Source: Tupaia tana
Taxonomy: Eukaryota; Chordata; Mammalia; Scandentia; Tupaiidae
NCBI GenBank assembly: GCA_026018925.1
Contig: JAKSZU010000004.1
Span: forward strand, 13,780,964-13,844,963
Direction: 5' to 3'
Length of the DNA stretch: 64,000 nucleotides
The notes under the pieces are model-generated. The model saw only the letters and a list, made by a program, of their open reading frames with translations. It had not been told where the DNA came from and ran no database searches. Made by a program: the position numbers and the translations under genes. Position 1 is the stretch's first letter. Every line of letters begins with the position of its first letter. This document shows positions 13,467-25,500 of this stretch, in pieces.

Positions 13467-13722
13467 GACCAGCAGTTGGCGTAATGGCTGTGTTGCTGAC
13501 TCCCGTGTAGTCGACCGCGGTTCGAGTCCCGGACCCGGTTTCTTAAACTCATGCCAGGCGCGTGTGCATGCATGCCCAAGATCCCGAGAGGAGAATGGAG
13601 GAGCAGGGACTGCGGCATGGCCATCCCCCCTGGGGGTGATTTCTTGCTTTCTGTCTCTTTGTATCTGTCTTTCTGGCTAACGCATGCGCCCTATAGCAAA
13701 AACCTCTAAAAAAAAAAAGAAA
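13467..13722 (+). repeat. L SINE, young
   Basis: 'ggaccagcagttggcgtaat' head, perfect B box 'ggttcgagtcccgg', 'cctatagcaaaaacctct' end. The flanks 'agaaaggcttttgc' and 'agaaagatttttgc' are a likely duplication. Confidence 0.9.
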
Positions 13723-14205
13723 AGAAAGATTTTTGCTATAGGCTGAGTGTGCTTGCTGGAGTGACAGGAAGTTAGAAATCACCCCTGGGGGAACGGCCAC
13801 GCAGCAATCCCTCCTCCTCCATTCTCTTGGGATCTTGGGCACACACACATGCACCCAGAGTGAGTTTTTTTCTTCTTTTTTTGGAGAGGTTTTTGCTATA
13901 GGGTGCATGCACTCGCCAGAAAGACAGAGAGAGACAGAGAGACAGAAAGTGAGAATCACCCCCCAGGGGTGATGGCCACGCTGCAGTCCCTTCTCCTCTT
14001 GGGATCTCGGGCACGCACTCACACGCGCCCTACTGGATCCGGGACTCGAAACACAATCCACTACATGGGAATCCAGTGACATAGCCATTACACCATGTGC
14101 TGGTCCCCACCCAGAGTGAGTTTTAAACCACTGGGTCTGGGACTCAAACCACTGCCTACTATGTGGGAGTCCGGCAAGGTAACCATGACGCCATCCGCTG
14201 GCCCC
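13723..14205 (-). repeat. L SINE split by another L SINE
   Basis: End and body 13723-13867, head 14109-14205 ending 'gccatccgctggcccc'. The break sits at a duplicated 'acccagagtgagtttt'. Confidence 0.9.
13868..14108 (-). repeat. L SINE inside an L SINE
   Basis: 'gaggtttttgctatagggtg' to 'caccatgtgctggtcccc', same orientation as its host, with target duplication 'acccagagtgagtttt'. Confidence 0.9.
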
Positions 14206-14807
14206 TTTTTCAAAGTTTGTTTCTTCCAAGAGAAAGAGTGAGAGCACAGGAGGCCAGGCAAGGTCATGGCGCGTGCTCAGGGAGCTGTGACCCCGCCCCA
14301 CTTACCGTCCCCACGTCTGCGGCCTGGCACTCTCGCTCAGACACAGACCAGAGGGTTCTGGGGGCTGCAGGGTAGCACCCCTCTGTCCCAGCCCCCATGT
14401 TCCTGCAGACACTGAGGATGGCCCTTGGGGCGGTGGCGCTTCCCGGGAGTCTGCGTGTGCAGCGTGTGCCTGTCAGCCGCGCCCCCTTGGTCCCCGCACC
14501 GGGCTCTGGGGCTGCAGGGTCTGTGCTGACAGCGGCCACCCAGAAGCCATGCCAACCCTGTTCCAAGTATCGCTCGGCCTCAGTTTCCCCAGCTGGAGAT
14601 TGAGGGGAGTTGGAGTCAAGGCCCCCCCCCGGTGCCAGGCCTGTGCTGAGGCCCACGGTGGCCTGTCTGTCCTCTGGGCCGGCTCTGTCCCTCCAGCCGT
14701 GGCCCAACACATCGGCCGGCCTCCAGCCCTGCCTCGGCTCACGGGCCCCCCACCCAGCGGTGCTCTCCTCCTTCCCTTTTCACTCCCTCGTTCATGTGTG
14801 CATTTTG
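14206..14807. other. unique GC-rich intergenic sequence
   Basis: No gene or repeat recognised. Confidence 0.4.
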
Positions 14808-15022
14808 TTTGTTTATTTTAGGCTTTTTTGCTATGTGATTGCCAGAGAGAGACAGAAATCTCCCCTAAGGCATGGCTGCACTGCAACGCCTTCTCTTCCA
14901 GTCTCCTGCATGTCGGGCGCGAACGCACGTGCACACGCACACGCACACACCGGTGTGATTTTCCATCCGCCGGGTCTGGGACTCCAGCGACTGAGTCAGC
15001 CATGCGGCATCCAGCTCCTTAC
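14808..15022 (-). repeat. L SINE, diverged
   Basis: 'ggcttttttgctatgtgatt', 'gtgcacacgcacacgcacac', 'ccgggtctgggactccagc' follow the L pattern. Confidence 0.8.
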
Positions 15023-16138
15023 CTCCCTCCCACACTTCTGGCCTCGCTCCTCCTGTCCAGATGACAAAGTGCCACCGGGAGAGGCCCAGCCGTGTCCCGA
15101 AGTCTCACGGCCAGAGAGACTGAACCAGGCTGGCTCGGGAGTGGCCCAGAGCAGAAGAGCCCCAGGACAAGTTCCATCTCCCAGCCCTGCTTGGGCCTTA
15201 CTTCCCCTAAAAGCTCCAGGCACCCCTGGGTCACTGGGTTCAGGGCTGGGACCACGTGGGGGCACAGGCGAAGGCCCATCCCCAATCCCCAGGGGCAGGG
15301 CAGTAGCCCTGGCCCAGCCAGCGGCTGCTCCAAGGGTCCAGGCTGGGGGGGGAGGGCTTTGGAGTGTGGTCGGGTCAACAGGTCTCTGCTCAGGACGCAA
15401 GGCGGGGGGCCAGGAGGTTGTGGGGCACAGAGCTGCACCCCCGGGAGGGCTGCAAGTGCACTCGCCTTCCCAGCAGAGGCCAGGCAGGCATCTAGAGGAA
15501 ATGGCAGCTGGGCTGAGGGTGAGCGGGGAGGTGGCGGGAAGAGGAACCGAAAGGATGGCTATGGGAGGCGAGGCCGCGCTCCGAGGGCCCCTGGGTCTCA
15601 GCCAGGCCTCGACCTTGGTCCCGAAGGTTCTAGGGTGAATGCAGCCTGCTGTGCTGTGACCGGTGTCAGCAGGACCTGGCCGAGGGCTGAGTGGTGACGG
15701 CCTCAGAGGGAGGCCCAGCCCAGTGAGCCGTGGACAGGCGTGTAGGGGCAGAATGGGGAGAGCGGGCTGGGCCCGGGGGCCTGAGCTCCACCACCAAGCA
15801 GATGGAGCCCAGACCACGGACACCTCACTGTCCTGAGCTCTCAGAACAATGCGGCCTGGGCCCCGGGCTGGGCGGCCAGCCCTCGGAGGGAAGCGGCCCA
15901 GGGTGGCCTCCGCAGCAGCGTCTGCAGGCCAGGCTTCGAGGCTACCAGGGCAGGCAAGGAGGTGGCACCGTGGGCGGGGCTCACTCCAGAGAAGCCAGAT
16001 CCACGCCAACCGTGCCAGGCAGGCCAAGACTCAGGCACACACTGGGGACAGGGAGAAGCTGTGGCATGACCAGATGCCATGGAGGGCACCGTGCACGCCC
16101 AGGACCTGCGCACAATCTTCTGTAAATGACAGGCAGAG
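15023..16138. other. unique GC-rich intergenic sequence
   Basis: Long open frames exist on both strands, but no splice sites, start context or recognisable protein support a gene. No clear repeat. Confidence 0.5.
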
Positions 16139-16355
16139 GGGCCAGCAGGTGCCTGGAGGTTAGGGTGCTGGCTTCCATGTGGCGCATGGCACCGTTCCAG
16201 TCCTAGACCTGGTGGCCTAAGCAACGTGCCGCGTGTGTGGGCGCATCCCGCATCCCTGAGGAGCACGGAGAAGGGCCTGCGGTGTGGCCATCCCCGGGGA
16301 GTAATCTCTCGCCTGTCTCTGTCTCTCTGGTGAGTACATGAGCCTGTAAGGAGAA
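16139..16355 (+). repeat. L SINE, diverged
   Basis: 'ggggccagcaggtgcctgga' head, 'gttccagtcctagacctggt' B box and 'gagtacatgagcctgta' end. Confidence 0.8.
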
Positions 16356-16527
16356 GAGTCTGTCGGGGGGCGCGGGGGAGAGGGGAGACCCAGGGAGCAG
16401 GCCGGGGTTGCCTGCAGCCCTGGCAGCTCTGCCCTCCCGTGGCTTCTGCCTTACTACCTTCATGTCCTCCTCAAGTCCGCCAAACCCCTGCTCACACAGC
16501 TGCTCTTCGTGTACAAACAGCCGTGCA

Positions 16528-17165
16528 CACACACCTGCTGACGTGCACGCTGGCGGCCGACATGCGCACACACCTGCTGACGTGCGCGTACACCTGCTGA
16601 CGTGCGCACACACCTGCTGACATGCATGCACACCTGCTGACGTGCACGCTGGTGGCTGACATGCGCACACACCTGCTGACGTGCGCGTACACCGGCTGAC
16701 GTGCGCACACACTTGCTGACATGCACGCACACCTGCTGACATGCATGCAGGCAGCCGACGCGTACACACACCTGCTGACGTGCATGCACACACACCTGCT
16801 GACGTGCGTGCACACCTGCTGATGTGCGTGCACACCTGCTGATGTGCGCACACACCTGCTGACGTGCATGCAGGCAGCCGACGCATACACATACCTGCTG
16901 ACATGCGCACACACCTAATGTGCAGGCTGGTGGCCGATGTGCACACATACCTGCTGACGTGCGTGCACACCTGCTGACGTGCGTGCACACCTGCTGACGT
17001 GCGTGCACACCTGCTGACGTGCGCACACACCTGCTGACGTGCATGCAGGCAGCCGACGCATACACATATCTGCTGACGTACACATATACTTGCTGACGTG
17101 CGCACACACCTAACGTGCAGGCTGGTGGCTGATGTACACACACACCTGCTGATGTGCACGCACGC
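16528..17165 (+). repeat. tandem array, 20-bp unit, with higher-order blocks
   Basis: About 30 units like 'cacacctgctgacgtgcgtg'. At intervals variant blocks 'atgcaggcagccgacgca' plus 'tacacatac' and 'gtgcaggctggtggc' recur about every 100-300 bp, giving a longer repeat order. The long open frames here, full of Thr-Ser-Ala-Gly-Val and Arg-Gln-Gln-Val-Cys repeats, only reflect the array. Confidence 0.95.
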
Positions 17166-17849
17166 CCACCTGACACTCTACAGAGGGCCTCGACCCCCGC
17201 ACCTTCTGCACACCCGCTCCCTTTGTGTTCCCCTCTGCAGTGAACTATGCCCCAGGGTCCTGGCCCCCCCACTGGGTCTCTGCCCTCTTCGGGTGCAGCC
17301 GCTGCTGCAGGCCGGGCGTGCCAGTGCACCCATGACGCCCCGCTACCTGAGCACAGGGTTTCTCTTGCTCCGCTCCGAATGCGGCTGTGCCTGAACTCCC
17401 AGGCCTCGGGCTGCCGGCCTCTCTGCGCTGGTGACATTCCAGCCTCACTGCCCCCTTTCCAGACCCCTCTCCATGTGGAAATGCCCAACACCGCCCTGGC
17501 CCCTCCCGGGTGGCTTGATGCTCCTCCCTGTTGGTGCCACCGCTGTGCCCGCTGGCCTGGTCGAGGGCCTTGGTCCCGTCTTCCTGCTCACCACGCGGGG
17601 CCGGAGCAGTGTGGGCGGCTTCTGCCCAGGCCAGCCCTCTCATGCCTGTGTGCATTCTTGCCATTACGACCCCCCGTCTGCGGGAGCAGTGCAGGCCACA
17701 GAGGAGCCCGAGGACCTTGGTCTGAGCGGCGGGCAGACTGCAGTCAGTGAGGCAGGGCGAGGAAGGGGCCATGGGAGTGCCGTGCTTACCTCGTTGACGG
17801 GGAGCAGGGTCCCACAAAGCTGGCCTGGGTGACTTGAAAAACATGTCAG
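17166..17849. other. unique GC-rich intergenic sequence
   Basis: No gene or repeat recognised. Confidence 0.4.
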
Positions 17850-18000
17850 GTGGGGCCAATTGGTGACCTGGAGATTAAGGCAGCGGGATCCACATGGCCG
17901 GCTGTGCGGTTCGAGCACTGGACCTGGGGAATGACACATGAAGCCTCCCGGGGAGGCTTTCTCCTCTCCTCGTCGCTTCTGGCGAGCACAGGTCATCGCC
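17850..18000 (+). repeat. L SINE with internal deletion
   Basis: 'ggccaattggtgacctggag' head, 'gcggttcgagcactggacct' B box and 'ttctggcgagcacaggtcat' end. The middle of the body is missing. Confidence 0.7.
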
Positions 18001-18827
18001 CTGAGCTGGCCGGGTGGGCATGGTACTGGTGGCCCGGGTCGGCTGTGACAGCCCCGCACTCACTGGCTGTGCCCCGCAGACATGTGGGGGAAGGTCCGAG
18101 CCCTAGCTGGCGGCAGGCCTGGTCTCCGGGCTGATGTCCGCGGCCTCCCAGCTTCTGCCTCTGGCCACGTGCGCCCCTCTGTCCCTGCCCCCTTCCCGCC
18201 TCCCGTAAGAGCACGGCAGTTGCTTTAGGGACACCCCAGTGCAGGACAGTCTGTCTGGAGGCCCTTACCGTGATTTCACCAGTGACCCTCATCCCGCTAA
18301 GGTCACTCCGAAGTTCCGAGACGCAGCTTTCAGGAGCCCCAGCCAACACTCCAGGGATGGTGGCCCTCACCCGCAGTCAGGACAGCTCACCTGTCTGCTC
18401 AGATGCGCCATGGCCCGTCAGCCCGAGTGTCACAGTGCCTGCTCCTGACTGGGAGGCATGGAGTGAGGGCGTCGTGGCCGTCAGGGCCGGCGGGCGCTGG
18501 AGGGTGGACAGCTAGGAGGCACTGCTGGCTCAGCCAGGCCTGGCACATGCTCCAGGCCACAGGAGGCCGGGTCGTCCTCCGGGAAATGGCAGTGCTCTGA
18601 CAGAGGGGCACGGTACCCGGCGTGGGCCGGGTGGGCAGCACAGGGCAGAGCCTGGGGACCGTGGAGGATGCCTCGAGGGGAGGCACTCGCTTTGCTGCAA
18701 GATGAGGACGGTGGTGAGCATGGGTGTGTCTGCGAGTGACCTGGAGAGGGGGCGGGGACCTTGACGGAGGTGAGCTCCCCTGGCAGGGAGGAGGGAGGTC
18801 TGGGTGCTGGTGCCTTGCGATCCCTTC
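18001..18827. other. unique intergenic sequence
   Basis: No gene or repeat recognised in this GC-rich stretch. Confidence 0.4.
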
Positions 18828-19023
18828 TTTCTCTTTCTTTGCTTTTGCCATTAGAGAGAGGCAGAGAGGGAAAGTGAGAACTCTTCCCGCACCCCCAGCG
18901 GGGAGATGGCCCCGCTGCAATTGCTTGTCCTCCATCCTCCTCCCAGGGTTTGGGCATGTACGCACCGCCTACAGTTCTCGGGCCGCGGGCTGTGGGACCC
19001 AGCGCCTTGACCGCCAGCCCCGC
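18828..19023 (-). repeat. L SINE, diverged
   Basis: 'ttgcttttgccattagagag', 'gatggccccgctgcaattgc' and 'cgccttgaccgccagcccc'. Confidence 0.75.
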
Positions 19024-19529
19024 AGGCCACTCCGTGTGTGTGAGCGCAGCCTTCACCTCTGAGCCTGCCTGTGCCCACAGGGCCGGCTTCCTGGTCCTCT
19101 GCCTGCATCTTCCGGAGCGCTGTCTGGGAGAGCTTTCCCGCATGCTCAGGGTGGAATTCTGAGCCTCGAAGCTGCAGGGGGGTCGGGCAGGGCAGAGGCA
19201 GAGCCAGAAAGGGACTGGCTGCAGCCCAAGCAGGCCGTGTTCTCCCGTGCCAAACGTCAGGCCTGGCTGGAACTGGCTCTGCCACAGGTTGGCAGTGTGG
19301 ACGGCTCCCCACCCTACCCATAGGCAGCGTGGGCTGACTTCTCCCCAGCCTGGGCTCCAGGCCCCAACTGAAGACTGGGGTATCACCACCCTCCGGGTCT
19401 GGGGAGAGCGCCGCTGGGACTCCAGGGCAGGTGCAGGGCCCCGCCTGCTGGCCGGCTCTGGGACTGCACCATGTCAGAGGCAGCCCAGGGTCTGATACCC
19501 ACCTGGGTGGGTTTGAATTAATTTTTCTT
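19024..19529. other. unique intergenic sequence
   Basis: No gene or repeat recognised. Confidence 0.4.
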
Positions 19530-19766
19530 TAAAAGTGATTATTGCTATAGGGTGTGTGGGCTGCCTGGAGACAGAGAGAGAGGGAAAGTGAGAACTCACC
19601 CCCCGGGGCATGGCCACGCAGCAGTCCCTTCTCCATTCTCCTCTTGGGATTTTGGGCATGCACACACACACCTGGAGTGAGTCTTGAGCCTCTGGGTCTG
19701 GGACTCAAACTGCGTTTTATCATGTGGGAGTCCAGCGCCGTAACCACCATGCCACCTGCCGGCCCC
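19530..19766 (-). repeat. L SINE
   Basis: 'attattgctatagggtgtgt', 'gggattttgggcatgcacac', 'ctgggactcaaactgcg' and head 'gccacctgccggcccc'. Confidence 0.9.
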
Positions 19767-20471
19767 TCTCCTGGAGGTTTGACATTAATAGACTCTGTGG
19801 ACATTCCACCAGGACCAGGCCCTACTACCCACCCCCAGCCCTGCCCTATCTCCCACAGCTGCCCTCCCACCTGGGGTCCTCGGGCCCAGGTGACACCCAG
19901 CAGTCTAGTGACACTGGCATGCTGGGTGGCAGTGCCAAGGTTCACTAGCCAGCACAGGCTCCCCTGGGTCTCAAGACCGGCAGCCTGTGACTCCCACATG
20001 GCAGTGCGTGGATTTCAGGAGGGTGACCCTGAGCCCTACACCCTGGGCAGGCATCTTCCTCAGGGGTGGCCACCCTCCCTCTTGAGGGCACAGAATGTGG
20101 CTCATGCCTCCTCCCCCGGCAGGAGCCCAGCTCGTGCACATGGCCTCTCCCTAGGGTGGGCGAGTCTGCACATGGCCTCCGAGGGCGCAGGTGGGACTGT
20201 CTGCCGATCCTCTGGCTGTGGCCCAGAGCCGGGTCTCGGGAGATGACTGAGCCCCTTCCTGGGGTACTTGCCTGGAGGTGCCGAAACACGCCTGTGCCAG
20301 CCAGGAGCGCCCAGGCAGCCAGTCCCTTCTGCTGAGGACACCGAGGTGCCAGCACCAACTGGCCCCCTCAACTCTGAACCAGCACCACACCTTTGCCTCT
20401 CCCGGGCGGGATTCACTGTCACCTAACTAGACCTAAGCTTGACACTCTCCCAAAATGCTGCCTGGTTCAAA
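19767..20471. other. unique intergenic sequence
   Basis: No gene or repeat recognised. Confidence 0.4.
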
Positions 20472-20691
20472 CTTTGTTTTTGAGAGATTTTTGCTATGGG
20501 GCATGTGAGCTCACTGGACAGAGACAGAAGAAAGCGAGAAATCACCCCGAGGGAAGGGCCACGTGTCAATCCCTCCTCCTCTAGGGATCGCGGGCACACA
20601 CGCACAACGCTCCTGGCCTGAGTTTTAGGCTGCCGGGTCCAGGACTTGAACCATGGCCGACTATGCGGGAGCTTATGCCATCTGCTGGTCC
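20472..20691 (-). repeat. L SINE
   Basis: 'gagagatttttgctatgggg', 'agggatcgcgggcacacacg' and 'tgccatctgctggtccc'. Confidence 0.85.
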
Positions 20692-20716
20692 CAAGATTGG
20701 ACTTAAAAAAAACTTT

Positions 20717-20970
20717 TGGGACCAGCAGTTGGTGTAATGGCTATGTCGCTGGACTCCCATGTAGTCAACTGCGGTTCAAGTGCCGGACCCGGTGGCTTAA
20801 AACTCACTCCGGGCTCGTGTGCGTGCCCAAGATCCCGAGAGGAGAATGGGGAAGGGATTGCGGCGTGGCCAACCCCGGGGGGGGGGCGACTTCTCGCTTT
20901 CTGTCTCTCTCTGGCAAGCCCACAAGCCCTATAGCAAAAAGCTCTCCAAAAATAAAAAAAATTTTTTTTT
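20717..20970 (+). repeat. L SINE, young
   Basis: 'gggaccagcagttggtgtaa' head, B box 'ggttcaagtgccgg', 'cctatagcaaaaagctctcc' end. Confidence 0.95.
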
Positions 20971-21580
20971 CTAACATTCAGGAGGAGACCCAGCGAGAGC
21001 CCAGGGAGCTGTGTGGACTGAGGGGCCGCTTCAGCTTCGGCCCGTCCCGGGGCTGCAGGGACCGTGGCCCCTGGGGAGGCACCGCCTCCTCACCAGAGCC
21101 AGGACAGGACAGCCTTGCTGGCGGTGGGAGGGTGCTGCTGCGTGTGATGGCCACTGCAGCTTTCACCGGGAGGGAGGTGACCCTGGGGAGGCGTGGACGT
21201 TCGTGTCTGGGCCAGTGGGGAAGCCACGTGTTTGTCCACCGACTCCAGGGCTTCCTGTCACCTGTCCTCACCCAGGCAGCAGTTTGGCAGGCACGCCCAC
21301 CCTGGCCAGGCACCAGCCGCAGTTCCCTTCGGCCCTGGTGCCAGCCAGCCAGAGCACAGGTGCAGGCAGGGCGCCTCCGGCCCAACATCCTGGGGCTTCC
21401 TAGCCTGCCCTGTCCCCCTTGACCTGCTGTGCTGGGGGAGATTCCCCCAGGGCTACATCTAGAGCTCCGCCTGCCAGAGGACGTCTTTGTGCGCAGTGAA
21501 GTCAAGGCCTCACCCCTCCCACTGGGAGCTGGGCCTGGCTCAGATGTCCCGGACGGCAGTGGGGACCGGCGACAGTGAGT
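20971..21580. other. unique sequence downstream of PPP1R8
   Basis: GC-rich and without a recognised repeat. It lies just beyond the predicted PPP1R8 cleavage site. Confidence 0.4.
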
Positions 21581-21596
21581 CACAGAGTACACCGAA

Positions 21597-22512
21597 TGAC
21601 AAAAGTTACATTTAATTTACAATGTAATAAAGGTTACAGGTAAAAAGCTACACTAAGCATGAAAAGGCCTATCACACAAATGTACACACTGCAGCTCAGG
21701 CCCCAGCCCGCCCGGCTCCTGCGGGCAGGCCCGGCCCTCCTAGAGCCCTGGGGACCGGGAGCTCTCCTGCTAGGGGGACAGACTCCAAATTGACCTGTTA
21801 CCTGCAAGACCCGCTCGTTCCCTTTCCACCCGGAACTGCCCTCCTAACAGGGGACAGGAGAGTGCCTGGAGAGTGAGGACGGCACTCAGGAGCCGATGGG
21901 CGTGCACACAGCGCCTACCGCACTGGCACAGATCTCTGAGCGAGATCAGAAGTTCTCCTCCCACAGCAAAGACGAAAACTCCAACTACTGGACCTCAAAA
22001 CCAACCCAAGAAAACATCATTGGGTTTGAACCGTAGCTTAACTGAAAAATTTGAAATCTTTTTGACCAACCTGGGATCTGTGGCATCTCTGCTAGTTGGG
22101 ACTTGCAGGGGCAGGACACATGGGTTAGGCTGCTGGAGCCCACAGCTCTGGCTACACCTGCGGCTGCAGTCTACCCCGGGGTGCAAGAGAACGTAAGCAC
22201 AGTGGAAGGCCCAGGAGACCGTGGCCATTGGGTCCAGGGACACAAGGCCTTTCCCTGCACGAGTGCTCTGAGATAGGCTCCCCGGGGGTCTGTGCAGGCC
22301 CAGAGCTCTCTGAGGCAGCATGGCCCCCGAGGCCAGCCCCAGCCCTGCTCATCAGCCCCTCACCCTCCCGCCCGCCCAGCCCACCCTCCCCAGGACCGAG
22401 CCGTCAGATCAGGAGGTAGGGGGTGGGCATGGCCCCCGAGGCCAGCCCCAGCCCTGTTCATCAGCCCCTCACCCTCCGGCCTGACGGGCCCACCCTCCCC
22501 AGGACCAAGCCG
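21597..22512 (-). other. PPP1R8: PPP1R8 3' UTR (predicted)
   Basis: Follows the TGA directly and runs to an ATTAAA signal. The length, about 0.9 kb, is inferred from that signal alone. Confidence 0.65.
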
Positions 22513-25500
22513 TCAGATCAGGAGGGAGGGGGTGGGCTTCTTGCCGGGCCACGCCTCTTTTGCGTATTTCTTCTTCTTGGGCTCGTTCACGGCTTCAGGG
22601 TTGTAGACCACGGGACTGGGCGTGGGGTTCACATTCACCGCTGATGGGGCGACGGGGGTCAAGTCCACATCCGGGGCAAGGTTCGGGTAGGGCATGGGCA
22701 GGCCCCCAATGAGAGCAGTCCCATGGGTTCCATGTGGCTGGGAGCCAGCCTCGTTGTGCGTGGGGGGCAGGCCCCCGTAGAGGCCTCCACTGAAGGCGAA
22801 GTTCTGCATACGCCTGCTCCCAGACTCCTCCAGGCCCAGGGAGGCAGCGCCCTCCACCCGCTTCTTCTGGGGTGGCAGTGAGGACAGTGCAGAGAAGAGA
22901 GAAGGGAGGGGGACACAGTGTCAGTCAGCCTTGGAAAAACAGCATCTGGGGGGCTGTGGCGTGGTGGCTAGGGCAGCAGGGTCCCACGCAATTCTGGAAC
23001 TGGATAGTTTGAGTCCTGGACCCAGGGGTTTGAAAAATACACGGGACGTGTGCATGTATGACAACCCTGAAGGGAGGGGCGGAGGAGGAGGACTGGAGAA
23101 ACGGAGAAGGGCTGTGGCATCTAGCCCCACGGGGTGCTTTCTCCCCCGGCCCGGCTTGCTCTGTTCTCCGGACCACCTATTTCCTGCTCCTGAAATCTGA
23201 GGGGTTGAAAAGCTTTCATGGTGATCGTCTGCCAAGACGGCCCCCAGACGGCTCCCATTAAAGCTCTGCCCTGCTCAGACAGATAGTGAGGCTGGGACTG
23301 CCAAGGCCACGTACCTGCAGCCGTCTGCACAGGTGAGGGTGAGGGCAGGGAGGCACGCCCCACAGGGTCTGCTCACACCCGAGCCCCCACCCCGGTCCCC
23401 GGCACGCTGCAGGTGGAGCGACCTGGAGACCTGGCTGCTGGGAGCTGGCCTCTCCTGGGCAGCGCAGGGCCTGTGCCAGGGGCCACCCCACCTCGTGTTT
23501 CCATGTCAACAGTCCCTGTGACGGACCTGACAGGGTGCGGTAAGAGGCACTCAGCGTGTTCCCGGGGGAAGAGAATCGGCGTGCATACCAGGTGCCGAGT
23601 GAGGGCGCTGACAGCAGCAGACTCGCCTGGGGCGAGGGAGAAGCTGACGGGCACCTACACAGGTGCACACATCTGTCCAAACCCAACCCATACACCGCAG
23701 TGCGGGCGCGCGGCGATGGTAAAGGCGGAGGTCCCTGCCTGCATTGCAGTGACAATGGGACATTCTGGAGGAAGGACGACAGAGCACCAGACGAGTGCCC
23801 GTGGGACGGCTGGAAGGGCTTGGGGCGCCCTCGCCCTCCTGGGTTACGCGGGCCAAGCAGCAGCTCGGTCCAGCACGTCCTTTCACTTCCTCTCAACTGT
23901 CAGAGGACTCGTGCGCTCCCCAGAGGAGGAGAGCATGCCCGACGGGGCACGGCACGTCGCCGTCCTGCTCCTAAGACGCGACTACGGTGAGCCACGTGGC
24001 TCAGCTCCCTGCACCTCCAGACACAGCTGACCAGCGTCCTGTGGGCAGCGGGCCAGCGCAGGGCCGCCCGCCCCCTGGACAGGTCTAGCGGCCGGGCACT
24101 CCGGCCACGCGAACCACAACCAGTGGCTCAGCAGCCTGTGCTCTGGGCCGACAGCCCATCACGGTGCCAACCCAGGCCGGGGCCTTCCCGCCGTGTCTCT
24201 CCGGCTCCCGGCAGAGCCGCAGGAGTGGGCAACACCGCGGTCCTCTTCCCCGCCTTCAGCTCGCTCCGAGATAGAGGACAGCCCACACGGGGATTGCTCT
24301 GCCTCTCTGGGAAGGCGCGTATGCAGGTGCCCCGCAGCCTCGCTATGGGACTCCGGGGTTCCCTAGACACAGGCAGGCAGATGCACCCAGGGAATGTGCT
24401 CTGCACAAGGACCCTCCCAGACCAGGCCCCACCAGGCTGTTTGGACCCAAACCCCGGCCCTGAGCCACCTACCTTGACAGGCACCACCGCCGTCTGCACC
24501 ATGTTCCGGAATCGGCCGACGGAGGGGTCCACATCCTCTGTAAAACAAGGTGGGGACAGGGCTGGGTCGCTGCCCTGGGGGACAGCCCGCTGCACGGGAG
24601 CAGCCCCCACTCACACAGCAGGTCACGGCCACCACAGGGGGCCCACTGTGGCACCGAGCCTCCTGGGGTGACCCAGGGTGGGGTGCTGCGGGCACGCCAG
24701 GCAGACAAGAACACGAAGGCAGATCCAGCAGCATGGTCTGGACCCAGCCATTGCTGGGGCATGAGGAGCCAGGCCTTGGGTCCCTGCAGCCAGGAACGGC
24801 CTGGCCTATGCCTGGACCACTGAGACATGCCACCTCAGGGGGCGCTTTGTCAGCCCTCCACAGCCCTCCTGAGGGGAGGGAGGAGCAAGGGACGTGACCC
24901 ATTCTGCACCACCACGGCAGGCAGGAGTCATGGCCACCTGCCCCACACCTGCTCCAACCTCGGGCCCAGCACTCAGACTCAGGGCATGAGCTCAGCCTGC
25001 AGACATGGAGGCTCTCAGGAGGGCTGGGTTGTGGCCCCTGCCCAGAGCTTGGCCTTGCCCACCTGCGGGGAAACGGGCTTTGCATTCAGCCTCCCACACG
25101 CTTCCTTTTCTGGGGCCCCTCAGCTCTCACAGAGGCAGCAGGGCATGGCTTATTTTAATCGCAATGGGCTGCCTGCTGCCCAACGAGGCCTGTGGGTGGG
25201 ATATGCCACTGGGGGAGGCTCGGGCAGGCCTGGCCACATGGTGAGGTTCTAGTTTGACGACGGGCTGGGTGTGGCAGCTGTTCTGTGGTCCCAGCTGGGA
25301 GCCGAGGCAGGATAGCACCATGGCCAGACCTGCCTTGGAAAATAAAAAGGAAAAAAAAAATAAGACTCCGGAGAATGTCCTTAGGAAAAAGTGCTTGAAG
25401 AAGCCCTGCTGAACCCGGGTAGCCCCGGTTTACACAACCTGGCTCTTCCTACACGGTCACCTCCACGGCACAGGCCCCAGCACTGCCTCACGGCCGCCTG

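Noticed and set aside
14610-16027. 342- and 343-codon open frames on opposite strands
   Set aside because: Overlapping long frames on both strands of GC-rich intergenic sequence, partly through an L SINE. No recognisable domain.
16203-17491. 318-343-codon minus-strand open frames with repeated Thr-Ser-Ala-Gly-Val and Arg-Gln-Gln-Val-Cys blocks
   Set aside because: They are the translation of the 20-bp tandem array, open in several frames at once, with no splice or start support.
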